From assembly GCA_002280555.1 (NCBI GenBank), contig NCEE01000024.1:1-32366 (forward strand): a stretch of 32,366 bases of DNA, read 5' to 3'. Of the stretch, positions 1 to 8,100 are shown piece by piece. The DNA comes from Sphingomonas sp. 32-62-10. GTDB lineage: Bacteria > Pseudomonadota > Alphaproteobacteria > Sphingomonadales > Sphingomonadaceae. Numbering within the stretch: position 1 is the first letter of the stretch; each line of letters starts with the position of its first letter. The notes under the pieces were generated by a model. That model saw nothing but the letters and a program-made list of their open reading frames with translations. It was not told the origin of the DNA and made no database searches. A program made the translations under genes and the position numbers.

Positions 1-61
1 GCACCGTCACGTCACCGGAACGAGTTGGATACTTCTTTGTCAAATTTCGGACCGTAATCAT
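1..61 (-). CDS. kpsT: Capsule export ABC transporter ATPase, N-terminal fragment
   Basis: This is the first 20 codons of a gene that runs off the left edge on the minus strand. It begins at an ATG whose first bases overlap the kpsM stop (ATGA arrangement), so the two genes are translationally coupled. The peptide begins MITVRNLTKKYPT, the usual opening of KpsT-type ABC ATPases, which energise polysaccharide export together with a KpsM permease. The Walker A, signature and Walker B motifs lie outside the window, so the call rests on the N-terminus plus its position directly after kpsM. Confidence 0.75.
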   Translation of the reverse strand, partial: MITVRNLTKKYPTRSGDVTV

Positions 62-858
62 TCGGGCACCACGATGCGGCTGATCTTACGTACCTCAGAC
101 AGGGCAAACAGAGTTAGGATAAGATTGAAGATAATAAGATAGTTAAGGTCATAATGTCCGATATAGTGAGATCCGAAAAATCCCTCGCGAAGGAATTCGG
201 TTGCGTTGACCATGGGTACCCATGAAAGAAAATTCTGCGCATCTTTTGGCAGAGAATCAACGACGAAAGCTGCTCCGGACAAAGGAAATGACAGATAGGC
301 CAATGGGTGCCAAATCTTCTCAACCATTTCATATTGTTCCGACAAGGCGCCGATATACATGGCAAGTGCCATGCCGAACCATGCCAATAAGAACCATCCG
401 AACAGAACCGAGAGGATATCCTCAGGAGGGGCCATCCAGCCGATCAGAAAAAATATCACGCTTAGCAATAGGAAAGATGTGCTTGCCCCCGCTCCCTCGA
501 GCATCAATCGGGACAGGTAGATATCGATTACCTTGACCTGCCGATGGTATAATAGCGACAGATTTGGCTCTATGGCCATAACACAACGCGACGGCATATT
601 GCGCCACAAGAGCACAGTCGAATAGCCCGTGACCGCAAAGGCTGTGATCGGCAAACTCGAGCCGTGGTAAGATTGGGTTACGTTCCACAAGGCGGTAACA
701 CCTAGGGTGAACATCATCGGTTCGACGAATATCCACAAAAAGCCAATATTGTGGCGTCCGTAGCGGGTGAGAACCTCGCGCATCAGAAGCGCGCCTAATA
801 CCCGGCGCTGAACTGCCCAAGCTGACGCAAGCGATGGCGGGGAATGTGTCGTCGACAT
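58..858 (-). CDS. kpsM: Capsule polysaccharide ABC transporter permease (KpsM/BexB/CtrC type)
   Basis: A 266-residue inner-membrane protein of the ABC-2 permease family, close to the usual KpsM length of about 260. It should form the channel through which KpsT-driven transport moves the lipid-linked capsule across the inner membrane. Six hydrophobic segments are visible, near residues 37-59, 68-88, 125-142, 148-172, 182-200 and 238-253. The amphipathic N-terminus (residues 20-36, with MREVLTRYGR) is typical of the family. The start lies 12 bases after the kpsE stop with a purine-rich AAAGAG just upstream, and the stop overlaps the kpsT start. Family assignment is firm; the polysaccharide is not known. 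Confidence 0.93.
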   Translation of the reverse strand: MSTTHSPPSLASAWAVQRRVLGALLMREVLTRYGRHNIGFLWIFVEPMMFTLGVTALWNVTQSYHGSSLPITAFAVTGYSTVLLWRNMPSRCVMAIEPNLSLLYHRQVKVIDIYLSRLMLEGAGASTSFLLLSVIFFLIGWMAPPEDILSVLFGWFLLAWFGMALAMYIGALSEQYEMVEKIWHPLAYLSFPLSGAAFVVDSLPKDAQNFLSWVPMVNATEFLREGFFGSHYIGHYDLNYLIIFNLILTLFALSEVRKISRIVVPE

Positions 859-870
859 CTCTTTGGTCCC

Positions 871-1986
871 CTAGTCTTGGTGTTCGCGCACGCCCGCCAG
901 AAGGAGGCGCAACACAAGCCAGACTACAACGCTCAGCGCAAACACAGAAAGAATTCCCCAAAAGCGCTTGGGTCTGGATGGGTAATCTGGCAAGTTAGGT
1001 TCGACGATCCGTTCGACATAGGCCTGCTTACGGCGCGTCTCGTTATTGGCTTCGGCTTGAGAGGCCATTGCTGCTGCGAGCTGCTTTTCCGCGATTCCGG
1101 AGTCGAGTAATAGCCGCTGATATTGGGCAGTGCTGCCGGCAAGCGAACTCTGCCCGCCCGTGAGACGGTTCGTAGCTCCGGCAATTTCCTGTTCAAGCCC
1201 CTTCACCCGAACTCGGGTAGATTCGATTTGCGGGTTTTGGGGAGTTAAGGCCTCCAACTGGCGGAGTTGGTTACGGGTGGCCACAAGGTCGTCTTGAAGT
1301 TTTCCAATCATCTGCAGTTGGACGCCTGCCTGCTTTTCTGGATCCACCACGCGAGCGCGGTTGCGATAGGCCGCCAGTCGGTTGCCGGCCGATATTGCCC
1401 TGGCACGTGCCTCATCGACCTCCTCCAGCGAAAACTTAACCAAATCCGTTCGCCCTCGGTAGTTCAATCGATTGACAAGCGCTTCGCTTAAATTCAGCAA
1501 TCGTTGATTCATTCTGGTCGCATCATTCGGGTCGAAAGTCGCCACAGTTAGCCGAAGGATCGACGAGGTTGAGTCATACTCGATTGAAACTTGTTGCTGG
1601 TAAAAGCGGTAAAGCGTCTCTTGGTTATTCCAGAGGCCGAATGGCGCATATCTCTCGAAGATACTGGCGCCAGGTGCGGTAAATGCTCGCACTGCTAGCC
1701 CGTCGCTATTAACCTGGGTCAGTGCGTCGCGCGAACCAACAAAGTCTCGAACCGCGAATATCTCATCGCCGGCGTTGGAGAAACCGGCACCCTTCAGCAA
1801 GGAACCTAAAGGTGTCTGTGCAGGTTTGTCTGGGGCCCGCACAACAAACCGCGACTCAGAAACATAAATATCACTCGCGACTAACAAGTAGTATACAGTG
1901 GCTAATAAGGTCGGAACCAATACCACTGCTGTGAACATACGATCAATGTTCTTAACGCGGGTTGCAACGGTCCCCCAAAAATTCAC
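871..1986 (-). CDS. kpsE: Capsule export inner-membrane/periplasmic adaptor (KpsE/BexC/CtrB type)
   Basis: A 371-residue protein with the two-anchor plan of KpsE-type polysaccharide co-polymerases. There is one membrane helix near residues 17-37, a long periplasmic region rich in coiled coil (about 150-310, many Q/E/R/A), and a second helix near 343-363. Before the second helix stands the proline-rich NLPDYPSRPKRF stretch that is usual there. It should bridge the KpsMT transporter and the outer-membrane KpsD-like protein. The start is a GTG at 1984-1986, supported by an AAGGGA ribosome site about 8 bases upstream; no in-frame ATG nearby fits. Unlike the rest of the operon it is separated from kpsD by 314 bases. 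Confidence 0.9.
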   Translation of the reverse strand: MNFWGTVATRVKNIDRMFTAVVLVPTLLATVYYLLVASDIYVSESRFVVRAPDKPAQTPLGSLLKGAGFSNAGDEIFAVRDFVGSRDALTQVNSDGLAVRAFTAPGASIFERYAPFGLWNNQETLYRFYQQQVSIEYDSTSSILRLTVATFDPNDATRMNQRLLNLSEALVNRLNYRGRTDLVKFSLEEVDEARARAISAGNRLAAYRNRARVVDPEKQAGVQLQMIGKLQDDLVATRNQLRQLEALTPQNPQIESTRVRVKGLEQEIAGATNRLTGGQSSLAGSTAQYQRLLLDSGIAEKQLAAAMASQAEANNETRRKQAYVERIVEPNLPDYPSRPKRFWGILSVFALSVVVWLVLRLLLAGVREHQD

Positions 1987-2008
1987 TTTATCATCCCTTC
2001 ACGAATCT

Positions 2009-2024
2009 CGCAGGAGCCCCTGCG
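2009..2024 (-). promoter_or_regulatory. Short hairpin upstream of kpsE
   Basis: CGCAGG and CCTGCG form a perfect 6-bp stem around a 4-base loop, 23 bases before the kpsE start and just after the small open frame. There is no T-run after it. It could be an mRNA stability or attenuation element, or chance. Confidence 0.25.
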
Positions 2025-2038
2025 GCATGGCCTAATTT

Positions 2039-2272
2039 TCAAGCTGGGTACATACCTAGCTGATCGCTGGCCGTCGCGGGCGGGCCGCCTCGACTATTGT
2101 CTGAACTAACTCCGCTGTGGAAGGTGCATTGGGCATTGCACACGCCAACGTCGCGCCAGCTGGTGTTCAACCCGCGATACATTATCTGCTCTCCGCCAGC
2201 GCCTCTGAGGTTAGCATCACTGCCGCTCAATCGAGGCTTGGCTGTCGCGAGCAACGACAACATATTTGCCAT
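2039..2272 (-). CDS. Possible small protein between kpsD and kpsE
   Basis: A 77-codon open frame (MANMLSLLATAKPRLSG...) in the same direction as the kps genes. It begins with ATG, preceded by a good ribosome site (GAGGAA, 5 bases spacing), and ends 53 bases before the kpsE start. There is no signal peptide, membrane segment or family I recognise. The composition (two Cys, many Gly/Ser/Ala) is not distinctive. The ribosome site and the size of the gap argue for a real or relic gene; the lack of any recognisable fold argues against it. Confidence 0.3.
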   Translation of the reverse strand: MANMLSLLATAKPRLSGSDANLRGAGGEQIMYRGLNTSWRDVGVCNAQCTFHSGVSSDNSRGGPPATASDQLGMYPA

Positions 2273-2300
2273 CCCATTTCCTCAGCAAATGGCATCTGCC

Positions 2301-3500
2301 TTATGGGATCACCGCACGTACAGTGGCGAACGGCAAAATGGCTCCCGAGATTGCGGTAACGAATTTTTGAAATTCAGCAATCGGGGCATTTGACACATAG
2401 AGCACGTCCCTGTCGCGAACCGGGAATGACTGGGCAACAAAGAATGTCTCAGGGTTCTTCATGTCGATGCGGTAGATCACTGGGACCTTGCCCTCGGCTG
2501 TCAACTGGACAGGCGTGTCGGGCGTTAAGCCAAGCGCGGCCGGATTCTCCAGTCTGAAGATGAAGACGCCACGGGTATCAGCGCGCATATCGTCCAGTCC
2601 CCCCACACGGCCAAGCGCTTGTGCCAAGGTGAGGCCTGTAGCTTCAAATGGGATTTCCTCGTTCTTTTTTGTCGCGCCTAGTACAGTGAAGCTGAACGGC
2701 TGGAAAAGCGCAGTAACCACATCCCCGGGTTGCAACCGAATATTTTCACGTGGATCGCGAATGATTTGTGAAAGCGATTCAACCGCGATCCGATCGCCGC
2801 GCGCAACCTGGATCGTCATCTTGCCTACCGGTTGACGAACTCCGCCAGCGGCCGCGAGAGCGTCAAGCAAGCGCTCGCCCTTAGCGGTAAGAGGCACGCT
2901 GCCGCTGTTTACCACATCGCCGACGACCGTCGCATTGGAACTGGCATTGCGCACCACCCGGACCAGAACCTGCGGCTGGTTCGCCTTGCCCGCGAGGCGG
3001 CCTTTAATATCCGCAGCGACCTGCGTTGCCGTCTTGCCCGCAACCAATAACGATCCTGCAAACGGCACATTAATGCGACCCTCTTGGTCGACCATCATTT
3101 CCGGCAACACCGCAGGACGAGCCGTCGTTATCGGAGGCGTTGACGAGGTCAGCCTAGCTTCTGATGTCGACGTGCCAAATAGCGCGGCCGGCGGCGCTTC
3201 CCAGATCGACACATCAAGCACGTCGCCGCGACCGACAACTGATGTGGTGTATATTGGATCACCGAAATAAGCGGCCAATGATTGCGGCGGTTCGACTCGT
3301 GCAAGCCTGGTCGCTGCCATCTGATCGACATCGACGATGCGGATGCTGGAATCCAGCCCCTCTTTCGTTCTGCTCATATGGCGCACGCCGCCAGCAGAGG
3401 GGCCCGAGCCAGGCAACGTGGCGCAGCCCCCAACCATCATACTAGCGACAACCGTCGCCAAGAGCGCGGCACTGCTCCCATCGGCCCAAGCCCTATGCAT
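2301..3500 (-). CDS. kpsD: Outer-membrane polysaccharide export lipoprotein (KpsD/Wza/BexD family)
   Basis: A 399-residue exported protein of the Poly_export/SLBB family, which forms the outer-membrane conduit for capsule. The N-terminus carries a hydrophobic segment ending in a lipobox (V-G-G-C, Cys26), so it is predicted to be a lipoprotein. The family hallmark GDVLDVSIWEAP is at residues 92-103, and a second GDVV repeat marks the SLBB-type region (near LQPGDVVTALFQPF). It heads the capsule operon as seen here, with kpsE, kpsM and kpsT downstream. The ATG at 3498-3500 has no strong ribosome site. The 239 bases upstream end at the IS3 element, so the promoter must lie in that short space or be supplied by the IS. 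The name kpsD is used by context; wza-like would be equally fair. Confidence 0.88.
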   Translation of the reverse strand: MHRAWADGSSAALLATVVASMMVGGCATLPGSGPSAGGVRHMSRTKEGLDSSIRIVDVDQMAATRLARVEPPQSLAAYFGDPIYTTSVVGRGDVLDVSIWEAPPAALFGTSTSEARLTSSTPPITTARPAVLPEMMVDQEGRINVPFAGSLLVAGKTATQVAADIKGRLAGKANQPQVLVRVVRNASSNATVVGDVVNSGSVPLTAKGERLLDALAAAGGVRQPVGKMTIQVARGDRIAVESLSQIIRDPRENIRLQPGDVVTALFQPFSFTVLGATKKNEEIPFEATGLTLAQALGRVGGLDDMRADTRGVFIFRLENPAALGLTPDTPVQLTAEGKVPVIYRIDMKNPETFFVAQSFPVRDRDVLYVSNAPIAEFQKFVTAISGAILPFATVRAVIP

Positions 3501-3739
3501 CGTGGGGAAAAACTTTCATTGTCAAAACAGGATTTTTGCGCAAATTCTCATAAACCAACTCGGCAACCTAGTACCTTGCTGGTCGATAGGTGGCAATGCT
3601 TGTGTGCATCGTGCGCGACAGTTCGCCAACCGTTGCTAGGCCCCCCGTCCGGGCTCGCTCCGTTTACCTGGTTCGCCAGTGATATCAGTGGCTTAAATCC
3701 GATCGCGCCAAATCGCTGAACATCTTGTTCTGATTGAGC

Positions 3740-3764
3740 TGCACCCGGTTTTGCGGACACCAAG
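3740..3764 (+). repeat. IS3 terminal inverted repeat, left
   Basis: 25 bases that match the reverse complement of 4943-4967 with two mismatches. It lies at the 3' end of orfB. Confidence 0.9.
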
Positions 3765-4626
3765 TTAGGCTACATTAGCCTTCTTCTCGAAGTCCATGGG
3801 GCTGAGATAGCCCAAGGTCGAGTGCCTGCGTGTCGGGTTGTAGAAGCGCTCGATGTAATCGAACACGTGGGCCCGTGCCTGATTGCGGGTTCGATATGCT
3901 TTACGCGCGATCCGATCGGTCTTTAGCGAAGAGAAGAAGCTCTCCATCGCGGCATCGTCCCAGACGTTACCCGACCGGCTCATCAAGCAAGTGACGCCGT
4001 TGTCGATCATCAGGCGCTGGAACTGCTCGCTGGTGTACTGGCTGCCCTGGTCCGAGTGATGCAGGAGGGCATCGGGCTTGCCGCGTCGCCAGATTGCCAT
4101 CACCAGCGCGTGGATGACGAACTGCGCTGTCATCGTGTCGCTCATCGACCAGCCAACGACGCGGCGTTAGAACAGGTCGATGACGGCTGCAACGTAGAGC
4201 CAGCCTTCGGCGGTCCAGATATTAGGTGAAGTCCGCTACCCACTTCTGGTTCGGCGCAGCAGCGGTAAACTGACGATCGAGCACGTTGCCGGCAATCACC
4301 GATCGCTGGCCCTCGTCCTTGGGCAGCCCGCGACGCCTGGGGCGAGCCTTGAGACCCTGCGTCCGCATTAGCCGTTCGACGCGGTGCAGGCCGCATGACA
4401 GGCCTCCGACCAGAAGATCGTGCCAGACACGGCGCGCGCCATAAGTGCGATAGCTGGAGATGAAGATTCCACGCACCTTGGCGCCGAACTTCTCGTCGCC
4501 GCGAGAGCGCACGCTAGGTGCACGCACCAGCCAGGCGTGGAAGCCACTGCGCGAGACCCCGAGCTCCTCACATATCCACGATACCGGCCAGATACCCCGG
4601 TGCTTCGCGATGAAGGCGAACCTCAT
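3765..4626 (-). pseudogene. IS3 transposase OrfB, broken by a frameshift and a stop
   Basis: DDE-type integrase-core transposase. The N-terminal helix-turn-helix region (MRFAFIAKHRG...) reads well to the first catalytic Asp in WVADFT. The next codons then show one extra A (at about 4224) compared with the expected FTYIWTAEGW, giving an immediate stop. The restored frame continues through VAAVIDLF, but there a Ser codon expected in FSRRVVGW is TAA (4167-4169). After that the frame is open to the end, with the second Asp in HHSDQGSQYTS and the Glu in DDAAMESFF. All three catalytic residues can thus be seen, but not in one reading frame. The two lesions are independent. Confidence 0.9.
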
Positions 4627-4912
4627 ACCGAGTCCTTGGCGAAGTAGGCCGCCGCTTTTTTAGGATGTCTCGCTCCGCCTTCATCCGGGCTAGCTCGCGG
4701 CGCAGCCGCTCAATCGCCTGCTGTTCAGGCCGCAGGTCGCCGTGGCCGGGAAAGGCCGATCCCGGATCGCCTTCCGCTTCGCGGATCCACTTGCGCAGCA
4801 CGTTGGCATACACGTCGAGATCGCGAGCCGCTTGCGCCGCTGAAACGCCCCGCTCCAATACTAGCTTCACCGCCTTGGGCTTGAACTCCCGGCTGAACTT
4901 CCGTCGTTGCAT
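4568..4912 (-). pseudogene. IS3 OrfA (helix-turn-helix), reading frame altered at an A-run
   Basis: Begins MQRRKFSREFKPKAVKLV, the classic IS3 OrfA start, with a GGAGG ribosome site 6 bases upstream. It contains the DNA-binding helix-turn-helix and ends in a leucine-rich segment (RLRRELARMKAERDILKK). In relatives this is followed by AAAYFAK and a stop overlapping orfB. Here the run of six A at 4646-4651 is one base short for that, so the zero frame continues into an unrelated 30-residue tail ending at 4568, whereas the expected ending is read one frame back. This run is also where programmed slippage occurs in the family, so the missing A should also spoil the OrfAB fusion. A sequencing error in the homopolymer is possible. 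Confidence 0.75.
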
Positions 4913-4942
4913 CATTACCCTCCGGTACCAAAAACACCTTAT

Positions 4943-4967
4943 CTTGGTGTCCACGAAACCGGGTGCA
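4943..4967 (-). repeat. IS3 terminal inverted repeat, right
   Basis: Partner of 3740-3764. The rfbB remnant starts at the very next base. Confidence 0.9.
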
Positions 4968-5535
4968 GCTCGAGGCGCCCATCCTCGTCACCAATTGCTC
5001 AAAGAGTTATGGTCCCGATCAATTCCCCGAAACGCTCATCTTGCTCATCATCATCCGCGCGCTCGCGGGCCAGCCGCTGCCGGTTTATGGCGACGGATCG
5101 AATGTGCGCGATTGGCTGCATGTCGAGGATTATGCCCTCGCGCTACTCCGCCTAATCGCCGCCGGCACCCCCGGCGAGACCTACAACATGGGCGGCAATG
5201 CCGAGCAGCGAAACATCGATGTCGTGCGAAGCATTTTCACGGTGCTCGATCGGCTCCAGCCGCGCAGCGATGGCCGGGCCTATCCCGAGCAGATCACTGT
5301 CGCCACCGATCGCTTTGGGGATGTTCAGCGTTATGCGATCGACGCGTCCAAGGTACAGCGTGATCTTGGCTGGCAGCCCCGGCATGATTTCGCGAGCGGT
5401 ATCGAATCGACGGTGCGCTGCTATCTCGACTATCGCGATTGGTGGCAGGCAATCCTTGATGGGCGCGATGCAACGCAGCGGATCGGGACAGCCATCCCTG
5501 CCGATACGGTACAGCCAGCGGGGAACACGCAATGA
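4968..5535 (+). pseudogene. rfbB: dTDP-glucose 4,6-dehydratase, C-terminal remnant cut by the IS
   Basis: The reading frame emerges from the IS end and matches RfbB from roughly its middle onward: VTNCSKSYGPDQFPE, PVYGDGSNVRDWLHVEDYALAL, GETYNMGGNAEQRNIDVV, DRFGDVQRYAIDASKV and LGWQPRHDF. About 185 residues are missing, including the NAD-binding GxxGxxG and the catalytic Tyr-x-x-x-Lys, so it cannot be active. Some family-conserved spots are already changed (CSNNYGP to CSKSYGP, DRPGHDRRYAID to DRFGDVQRYAID), which fits relaxed selection. The stop overlaps the rfbA start (ATGA). In the intact pathway the enzyme makes dTDP-4-keto-6-deoxyglucose for rhamnose and related sugars. Confidence 0.88.
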
Positions 5536-6393
5536 AGGGCATTATCCCGGCCGGCGCACCGGTACGCGGCTCGACCGCATGGCGCAGGTCGTGTTTAAGC
5601 AGTTGATGCCGATCTACGGCAAACAGATGATCTATTGTCCGCTGTCGACGCTAATGCTTGCGGGATTCTGCTGATCTCCACCGAAGCCGATCTACCGCGT
5701 TTCCAGGCGCTGCTGGGGGACGGGGCCACTTGGGGCATCTCGATCAGCTATGCGGTTCAGCCCTCGCCCGATGGCTTAGCGCAGGCCTATATCATCGGAG
5801 AGGATTTCATCGCGGAGCAACCGTCAGCACTGATCCTTGGCGACAATGTGTTTTACGGTGACAGGCTGGCGCGGTTTTTTGCAGACGCGATCGAAGAGAT
5901 GCGCGGCGGCACGGTGTTCGCTTACCGGGTCGATGATCCGCAACGCTATGGTGTCATCGAGTTCGACGCTACGAAACGGGCAATCAGCGTTGAGGAAAAG
6001 CCGCTCAATCCGCGATCAAACTGGGCCGTGACCGGGCTCTGTTTCTTCGATGGCCAGGCCCCGACGATTGCGCGCGGCCTGAGGCCATCGGCGCGGGGCG
6101 AACTGGAGATTACAGACGTCATCCGCCACTATCTGGATACCAACACGCTGTCGGTCGAAACCCTGGGACGCGGTGTTGCGTGGCTCGACACGGGCACACC
6201 GGAAAGCCTGCTTGAAGCGGCTGAATTTGTTCGGATTCTCGAAAAGCGCCAAGGATTCAAGATCGCTTATCCCGAAGAAATTGCCTTTCGGCAGGGGTTT
6301 ATCGATCGAACCGCTCTTGAAGCACTGGCAGGAGCCTATGGCCGCAACGACTATGGCACGTACCTTCGCAGGATTGCGTCTGGCGCCATTTGA
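5532..6393 (+). pseudogene. rfbA: Glucose-1-phosphate thymidylyltransferase with two indels near its start
   Basis: Reads from ATG as MKGIIPAG, then loses frame: the GGxGTRL nucleotide-binding loop needs one more base at about 5551. The following stretch (TRLDRMAQVVFKQLMPIYGK...PLSTLMLAG) is in the shifted frame until about 5665. There roughly ten bases expected for IREI are absent and the frame returns as LLISTEADLPRF. From there to 6393 the protein is complete and family-like: SYAVQPSPDGLAQAYIIGEDFI, LGDNVFYGD, EEKPLNPRSNWAVTGL, RGELEITDV and WLDTGT. The two indels, with the Lys-Gln-Leu-Met catalytic region out of frame, make it a pseudogene. It is the partner of the truncated rfbB and convergent with kdsA (19 bases apart). 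Confidence 0.88.
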
Positions 6394-6412
6394 ATGGGAT
6401 GCGCTGGCCGGT

Positions 6413-7270
6413 TCAGGCAATCCCGCTGCTTTTCACCAGGTCATCAATCGCCAGCAATCGCTCCAGCAGCGCCTCAGCCTGATCGAGCGGGATCGCATTG
6501 GGGCCATCGGACTTGGCGTTGTCCGGATCGGGGTGCATTTCCATGAACAGCCCGGAGATGCCAACGGCAACCGCAGCGCGGGCCAGCGGTGCCACGAATT
6601 CGCGCTGCCCGCCGCTGGTCGCGCCCATGCCGCCGGGCAGCTGCACCGAATGGGTCGCATCGAACACGACCGGGCAACCCGTTTCGCGCATGATCACCAG
6701 CCCGCGCATGTCGGACACTAGATTATTATAGCCGAAAGTGGCGCCGCGATCGGTGACGAGCATCGGTGCGGCGGTGCCGGCTTCGCTGGCGGCGTTGCGT
6801 GCCTTGGCGGCGACATGGATCATGTCGTGCGGCGCCATGAACTGGCCCTTTTTGATGTTGGCTGCCTTACCGCATGTGGCCACTGCCTCGATCAGGTCGG
6901 TCTGGCGGGCAAGAAAGGCGGGGGTCTGTAATACGTCAACAACGCTGGCTACAGCGGCGACCTGGGCGGTTTCGTGCACGTCGGTCAGCACCGGCATCCC
7001 GGTTTCGCGTCGGACCTTTTCCAAAATGCGCAAACCCTCATCAAGGCCCGGGCCCCGGAACGAGCTGCCAGATGTGCGGTTCGCTTTGTCGAACGAACTT
7101 TTGTAGATCAGCAAAATCCCCAGCCGCTCGCCAATTCCCTTTAGCGTTTCGGCAGTGGAGAGCGCCATCGCCTCGCTCTCGATGACGCAAGGTCCTGCGA
7201 TAACGAACAATCGCTGATCAATGCCGACGGCGCGGCCGCACAACATGGTGGTTACATCATTCATCGTCAT
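6413..7270 (-). CDS. kdsA: 3-deoxy-8-phosphooctulonate (KDO-8-P) synthase
   Basis: A 285-residue cytoplasmic enzyme that condenses phosphoenolpyruvate with arabinose-5-phosphate to KDO-8-phosphate. Family motifs are clear: FVIAGPCVIES, KSSFDKANRTS, GPGLDEGL, TDVHE, LQTPAFLARQTDL, DRGATFGYNNLV, DATHSVQ and EMHPDPDNAKSDGP. Cys28 in AGPCVIES is the position that is Cys in metal-dependent KDO-8-P synthases and Asn in the metal-independent enterobacterial type, so this one should need a divalent metal. The start chosen is the ATG that shares its A with the kdsB stop (TGATG); a second ATG two codons later is possible. It is the last gene of the kpsF-kdsB-kdsA operon. Confidence 0.95.
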   Translation of the reverse strand: MTMNDVTTMLCGRAVGIDQRLFVIAGPCVIESEAMALSTAETLKGIGERLGILLIYKSSFDKANRTSGSSFRGPGLDEGLRILEKVRRETGMPVLTDVHETAQVAAVASVVDVLQTPAFLARQTDLIEAVATCGKAANIKKGQFMAPHDMIHVAAKARNAASEAGTAAPMLVTDRGATFGYNNLVSDMRGLVIMRETGCPVVFDATHSVQLPGGMGATSGGQREFVAPLARAAVAVGISGLFMEMHPDPDNAKSDGPNAIPLDQAEALLERLLAIDDLVKSSGIA

Positions 7271-8094
7271 CACTTGCCACGTTGTGCCAGGATAGCCTCG
7301 ATAAACGGGATATCCTCGGGATTGTTGAGCTCCCAAAGGTCATGGCCCGGATCGCGCACGTCGACAATCCGTACCGGCTTGCCAGCCTCCAGAAAACGAA
7401 GTTGTTCGAGCCCTTCGAGCAGTTCCAATGTGCCCACCGGCAGATCGGCATAAGCGCGCAACGCCGGCACGCGGTAGGCATAGACGCCGATATGGAAGAA
7501 TAGCGGCAGTGCAGGGTCGCCGATCCGGGCGGGCGGCAGATGCGGGATGACCGATTTCGAGAAGTACAGCGCATCGCGGCGATGGCCGAACGTCACCGTA
7601 GTACCGCCAACGCGGCCGGCGCGCTGATCATCGATCAGGCGGTGCTGCACGGCGGGGGAGGCGCGGATGATGGGCGTCGCGACGTCGATACTCGGGTCCG
7701 CTTCCATCGCGGCGATCAGCGATTCGATGACGAACGGCGGTGTCAGCAGCGCATCGCCTTGAAAGTTGACGACGATATCGGGGATGTCGGTGAGCACATC
7801 GAGTGCGGCGGCGCAGCGTTCGGTGCCGTTGGCGCAGGATTCGGGGGTCATCAGCACCGATGCACCCGCTGCCTCTGCTGCCGCAGCAATCGCCGAATGA
7901 TCGGTGGCGACATACACGTTTGCCCCGCCGGGCACGGCGCGGGCGGCATCAATTGTCCATTCGATCAGTGGTTTCGACACGCCATCCGGGCCGTGGAGCA
8001 ACGCAAGCGGCTTGGCGGGGTACCGCGTTGATGCGTACCGCGACGGAATGATGATGGCGACGCGCTGTGGGCCGCCTGAACCCTGATCAATCAT
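7270..8094 (-). CDS. kdsB: 3-deoxy-manno-octulosonate cytidylyltransferase (CMP-KDO synthetase)
   Basis: A 274-residue nucleotidyltransferase that activates KDO with CTP. The sequence opens with the family signature IIPSRYASTRYPAKPL (residues 15-30) and has VATDH, NGTERCAAAL, VVNFQGD, ALYFSKSVIP, HIGVYAYR and LELLEGLEQLRFLE. Two conserved spots differ from the enterobacterial enzyme: QGDEP is QGDAL, and the C-terminal DTPEDL, whose Asp helps hold the metal there, is NNPEDI. It therefore belongs to a divergent subfamily, perhaps with altered metal use or sugar preference. It begins 6 bases after the kpsF stop and ends overlapping kdsA. The linkage to kdsA and kpsF makes KDO the most likely substrate. 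Confidence 0.9.
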   Translation of the reverse strand: MIDQGSGGPQRVAIIIPSRYASTRYPAKPLALLHGPDGVSKPLIEWTIDAARAVPGGANVYVATDHSAIAAAAEAAGASVLMTPESCANGTERCAAALDVLTDIPDIVVNFQGDALLTPPFVIESLIAAMEADPSIDVATPIIRASPAVQHRLIDDQRAGRVGGTTVTFGHRRDALYFSKSVIPHLPPARIGDPALPLFFHIGVYAYRVPALRAYADLPVGTLELLEGLEQLRFLEAGKPVRIVDVRDPGHDLWELNNPEDIPFIEAILAQRGK

Positions 8095-8100
8095 CTAAAA

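Larger units (their letters stand above)
1987..2300. other. 314-base gap between kpsD and kpsE
   Basis: The two flanking genes are co-oriented and normally lie close together. This gap holds the kpsE ribosome site, a small hairpin and a possible 77-codon minus-strand gene (listed separately). No similarity to a known gene is recognisable to me. Confidence 0.6.
3740..4967 (-). mobile_element. Degenerate IS3-family insertion sequence
   Basis: A 1228-bp element bounded by 25-bp inverted ends (3740-3764 and 4943-4967) that match at 23 of 25 positions and begin TGCACCCGG, a pattern typical of the IS3 group. It carries orfA and orfB in the usual overlapping order on the minus strand. Three coding lesions are visible (see orfA and orfB), so it looks inactive. 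The bases just outside the ends are GAGC on the left and GCTC on the right: these are inverted, not direct, copies, so the 3-4 bp target duplication is missing. On the right the element abuts a truncated rfbB. Confidence 0.93.

Noticed and set aside
3548..3763. Minus-strand frame between kpsD and the IS (contains EQDVQRFGAIGFKPLIS)
   Set aside because: It reads as faintly protein-like but starts inside the IS end and has no ribosome site; at most a gene relic.
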